Below, in pieces: positions 62,652 to 64,000 of a stretch of 64,000 nucleotides of DNA (positions are counted from its first letter, which is position 1; each line of letters begins with the position of its first letter). The position numbers and the translations under genes were made by a program. A model generated the notes under the pieces. That model ran no database searches and was not told the DNA's origin. It worked only from the letters and a program-made list of their open reading frames with translations. The DNA comes from Mycolicibacterium stellerae (GTDB taxonomy: Bacteria; Actinomycetota; Actinomycetes; Mycobacteriales; Mycobacteriaceae), in NCBI RefSeq assembly GCF_003719305.1, contig NZ_RARC01000002.1, forward strand, positions 310,001 to 374,000. Reading direction: 5' to 3'.

Positions 62652-63638
62652 TCAGATGACGAATGCTTCCGATGTCTCCGGCGCGAAAAGGTCGGCGGCC
62701 ACGTACCGCGTTCGGGACAGCCCCTGCTCGTGGTGGTAGCGCAGGAACACATCGAGGGTCTTCTCGTTCGCGGCCAGGCCGTACGACCAGTAGTCATGCC
62801 CCAGTAGCCGTTTGGACTCCTCGAGGTGCTGGATCAGCCACGGCTCCATGAACCGCAGCGCAGACGAGTCGTAGATGCGGGTGTACGCGTCGTCCCGCGC
62901 GAGCCTGCATGCCTTGTACAGCGACTGCGCCACCCACCGGTGGCGCTCGTAGAGTTCTCGGCGCACCACCACGACATGCATGATCGGGAAGATGCCGGTC
63001 GCCGCAAAGTACTCCTTCTCGACAGCCACGACGTCGTCGAACAGGCGGCCGACCCTGGCGTCCCCGTCGCGAAACGGGCTCGGCACGCGCGGGGTGTAGA
63101 GCGCGTCGATCTCACCGTCGGCGAGCATCCGCGACAGCGTGGCACCGGCCGGTATCGGGCGGATGTCGAGTCCGGTGTCGACCTTGCCTTTCTCGATTCG
63201 CCCCGCTGTCTCCTGACCGCCGGTGTAGTACGTCACCGAATCGACTGGCACACCGTGGTGTTCGGCCATTATCCCTCTGATCCACACGCACGCGGTCAAC
63301 TGGAACTCCGGGGAACCGACCCGCTTGCCGCACAGATCCGACGGCGCCTCGATGCCCGCCTGCGCGTTGAGGTAGATGCCGCCGTGGCGGAACATCCTCG
63401 AGGTGAACACCGGAAGAGCGACGAATGGCCGCGGCGACTGGTCCAGTGTCGCGACGTACGTCGACAGCGACATCTCGGCGACGTCGAATTCGCGATGCCG
63501 CAGCATCCGGAAGAACGTCTCCTCCACCGGTAGGCGCAGGTAGGTCAGGTCGATCCCGTCCGGGCGCACGCTTCCGTCCTCGAGCGCGCGCGTCCGGTCG
63601 TAGTCACCGCAGGCGAACGTGAGATGCAGGCGCGACAC
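62652..63638 (-). CDS. 4,5-dihydroxyphthalate-decarboxylase-like protein
   Basis: 328-residue protein with a periplasmic-binding-protein fold but no signal peptide. The pattern (CGDYDRTRAL, EETFFRMLR, DVAEMSLSTYVA, FRHGGIYLN, GKRVGSPEFQLTA) follows 4,5-dihydroxyphthalate decarboxylase (Pht5), which yields protocatechuate. GTG 63638 fits the family start; it overlaps the amidohydrolase gene by 35 bases. Together with the Rieske gene it outlines phthalate to protocatechuate. Confidence 0.82.
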   Translation of the reverse strand: MSRLHLTFACGDYDRTRALEDGSVRPDGIDLTYLRLPVEETFFRMLRHREFDVAEMSLSTYVATLDQSPRPFVALPVFTSRMFRHGGIYLNAQAGIEAPSDLCGKRVGSPEFQLTACVWIRGIMAEHHGVPVDSVTYYTGGQETAGRIEKGKVDTGLDIRPIPAGATLSRMLADGEIDALYTPRVPSPFRDGDARVGRLFDDVVAVEKEYFAATGIFPIMHVVVVRRELYERHRWVAQSLYKACRLARDDAYTRIYDSSALRFMEPWLIQHLEESKRLLGHDYWSYGLAANEKTLDVFLRYHHEQGLSRTRYVAADLFAPETSEAFVI

Positions 63639-64000
63639 TGGTCACCCTTTCTCCGGCCGTCAACCGACGGTCCAGTCGCGGATACACCCGGCGGGCGTTG
63701 AGTTCCACCACCGCGCGTCTGTCTTCGTCACTCAGGTCGAGGTTGTCGACGTAGACGAGCGTGTCATCCCAGGCAACGCCGGTCTGCGGGTCGGCGCCGC
63801 GGACCGCGCCGAGCATCTCCGAGGCGAACAGCAGGTTATTCGCGCCGATCACCTTGCACAGCAGGTCGATTCCGGCCTGGTGATATACGCAGGTATCGAA
63901 GTAGACGTTGCGCAAAAGCTCGGCGGGGTCCGGCCTGCCCAGCCGGGCGGCGAGGCCGCGGAAGCGCCCCCAGTGGTAGGGCACCGCGCCTCCACCGTGC
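63604..64000 (-). CDS. ligJ: amidohydrolase, 4-oxalomesaconate hydratase-like (LigJ), N-terminus beyond window
   Basis: C-terminal ~131 codons of an amidohydrolase-superfamily protein; the frame is open to the window edge. HGGGAVPYHWGRFRG, YFDTCVYHQAGI, NNLLFASEM and the C-terminal NARRVYPRLDRR follow 4-oxalomesaconate hydratase as I remember it. LigJ hydrates oxalomesaconate in protocatechuate 4,5-cleavage. This fits the decarboxylase beside it. A related ACMSD-type decarboxylase is the alternative. Confidence 0.78.
   Translation of the reverse strand, partial: HGGGAVPYHWGRFRGLAARLGRPDPAELLRNVYFDTCVYHQAGIDLLCKVIGANNLLFASEMLGAVRGADPQTGVAWDDTLVYVDNLDLSDEDRRAVVELNARRVYPRLDRRLTAGERVTSVAPASHVRLR

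Overview
The window comes from a high-GC actinobacterium, almost certainly a Mycobacterium/Mycolicibacterium species. The clearest sign is a gene series that, as I recall the M. tuberculosis map, follows Rv3045-Rv3059: adhC (9082), a DUF3349 gene (10216), nrdF2 (17058), a Baeyer-Villiger-type monooxygenase (18156), TetR (22163), nrdE/nrdI/nrdH (28597-31466), an FMN reductase (35146), TetR (35811), dinB2 (36407), SDR (38732), TetR (39605) and cyp136 (40362). An MmpL3-type transporter supports this. The synteny is from memory, not from a search.

Layout. 1-7778 (minus strand) is one operon: a fused two-domain peptide-type ABC ATPase, two permeases, an isochorismatase-fold hydrolase, a lipoprotein binding protein, a lactonase-like metallo-beta-lactamase protein and an allantoinase cut by the window edge. 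A divergent TetR gene (7987) has a 30-bp palindrome in the shared promoter. 9082-24652 is the adhC-nrdF2-TetR backbone with extra genes: an MmpL3 paralogue, an amino-acid permease, a PIT/PhoU-like phosphate pair, an HD-GYP/LuxR protein, a geranylgeranyl-reductase-family flavoprotein and a small secreted protein.

24738-28642 holds a compact anti-phage island: a HORMA/TRIP13 (type III) CBASS operon of CD-NTase, HORMA protein, TRIP13-like AAA+ ATPase and a TIR-SAVED effector. It lies between the intact 3' end of nrdE and a diverged, frameshifted second copy of that 3' end, as expected if it inserted at the nrdE tail. 28597-42340 resumes the backbone (nrdE, nrdI, nrdH), interrupted by a GMC oxidoreductase, rubredoxin and AlkB alkane hydroxylase set and by a stand-alone AAA ATPase.

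43398-64000 is a large, mostly minus-strand catabolic region, probably for an aromatic carboxylate of phthalate/protocatechuate type. It has a GntR/FCD regulator, a Rieske oxygenase, a class II aldolase-type decarboxylase, a 4,5-dihydroxyphthalate-decarboxylase-like protein, the C-terminal part of a 4-oxalomesaconate hydratase-like amidohydrolase, three bicupin proteins, an Fe3+-type ABC importer with two paralogous binding proteins, and an MFS exporter. Two unexpected parts are an EutA-like reactivase without ethanolamine ammonia-lyase and a Pch2/TRIP13-like AAA+ ATPase without a HORMA gene nearby. A shared 19-bp palindrome (CTAATGGTATTACCATTAG-like) precedes most of these transcription units and is the best candidate operator for the GntR protein. 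No rRNA, tRNA, CRISPR array, integrase or transposase was recognised.
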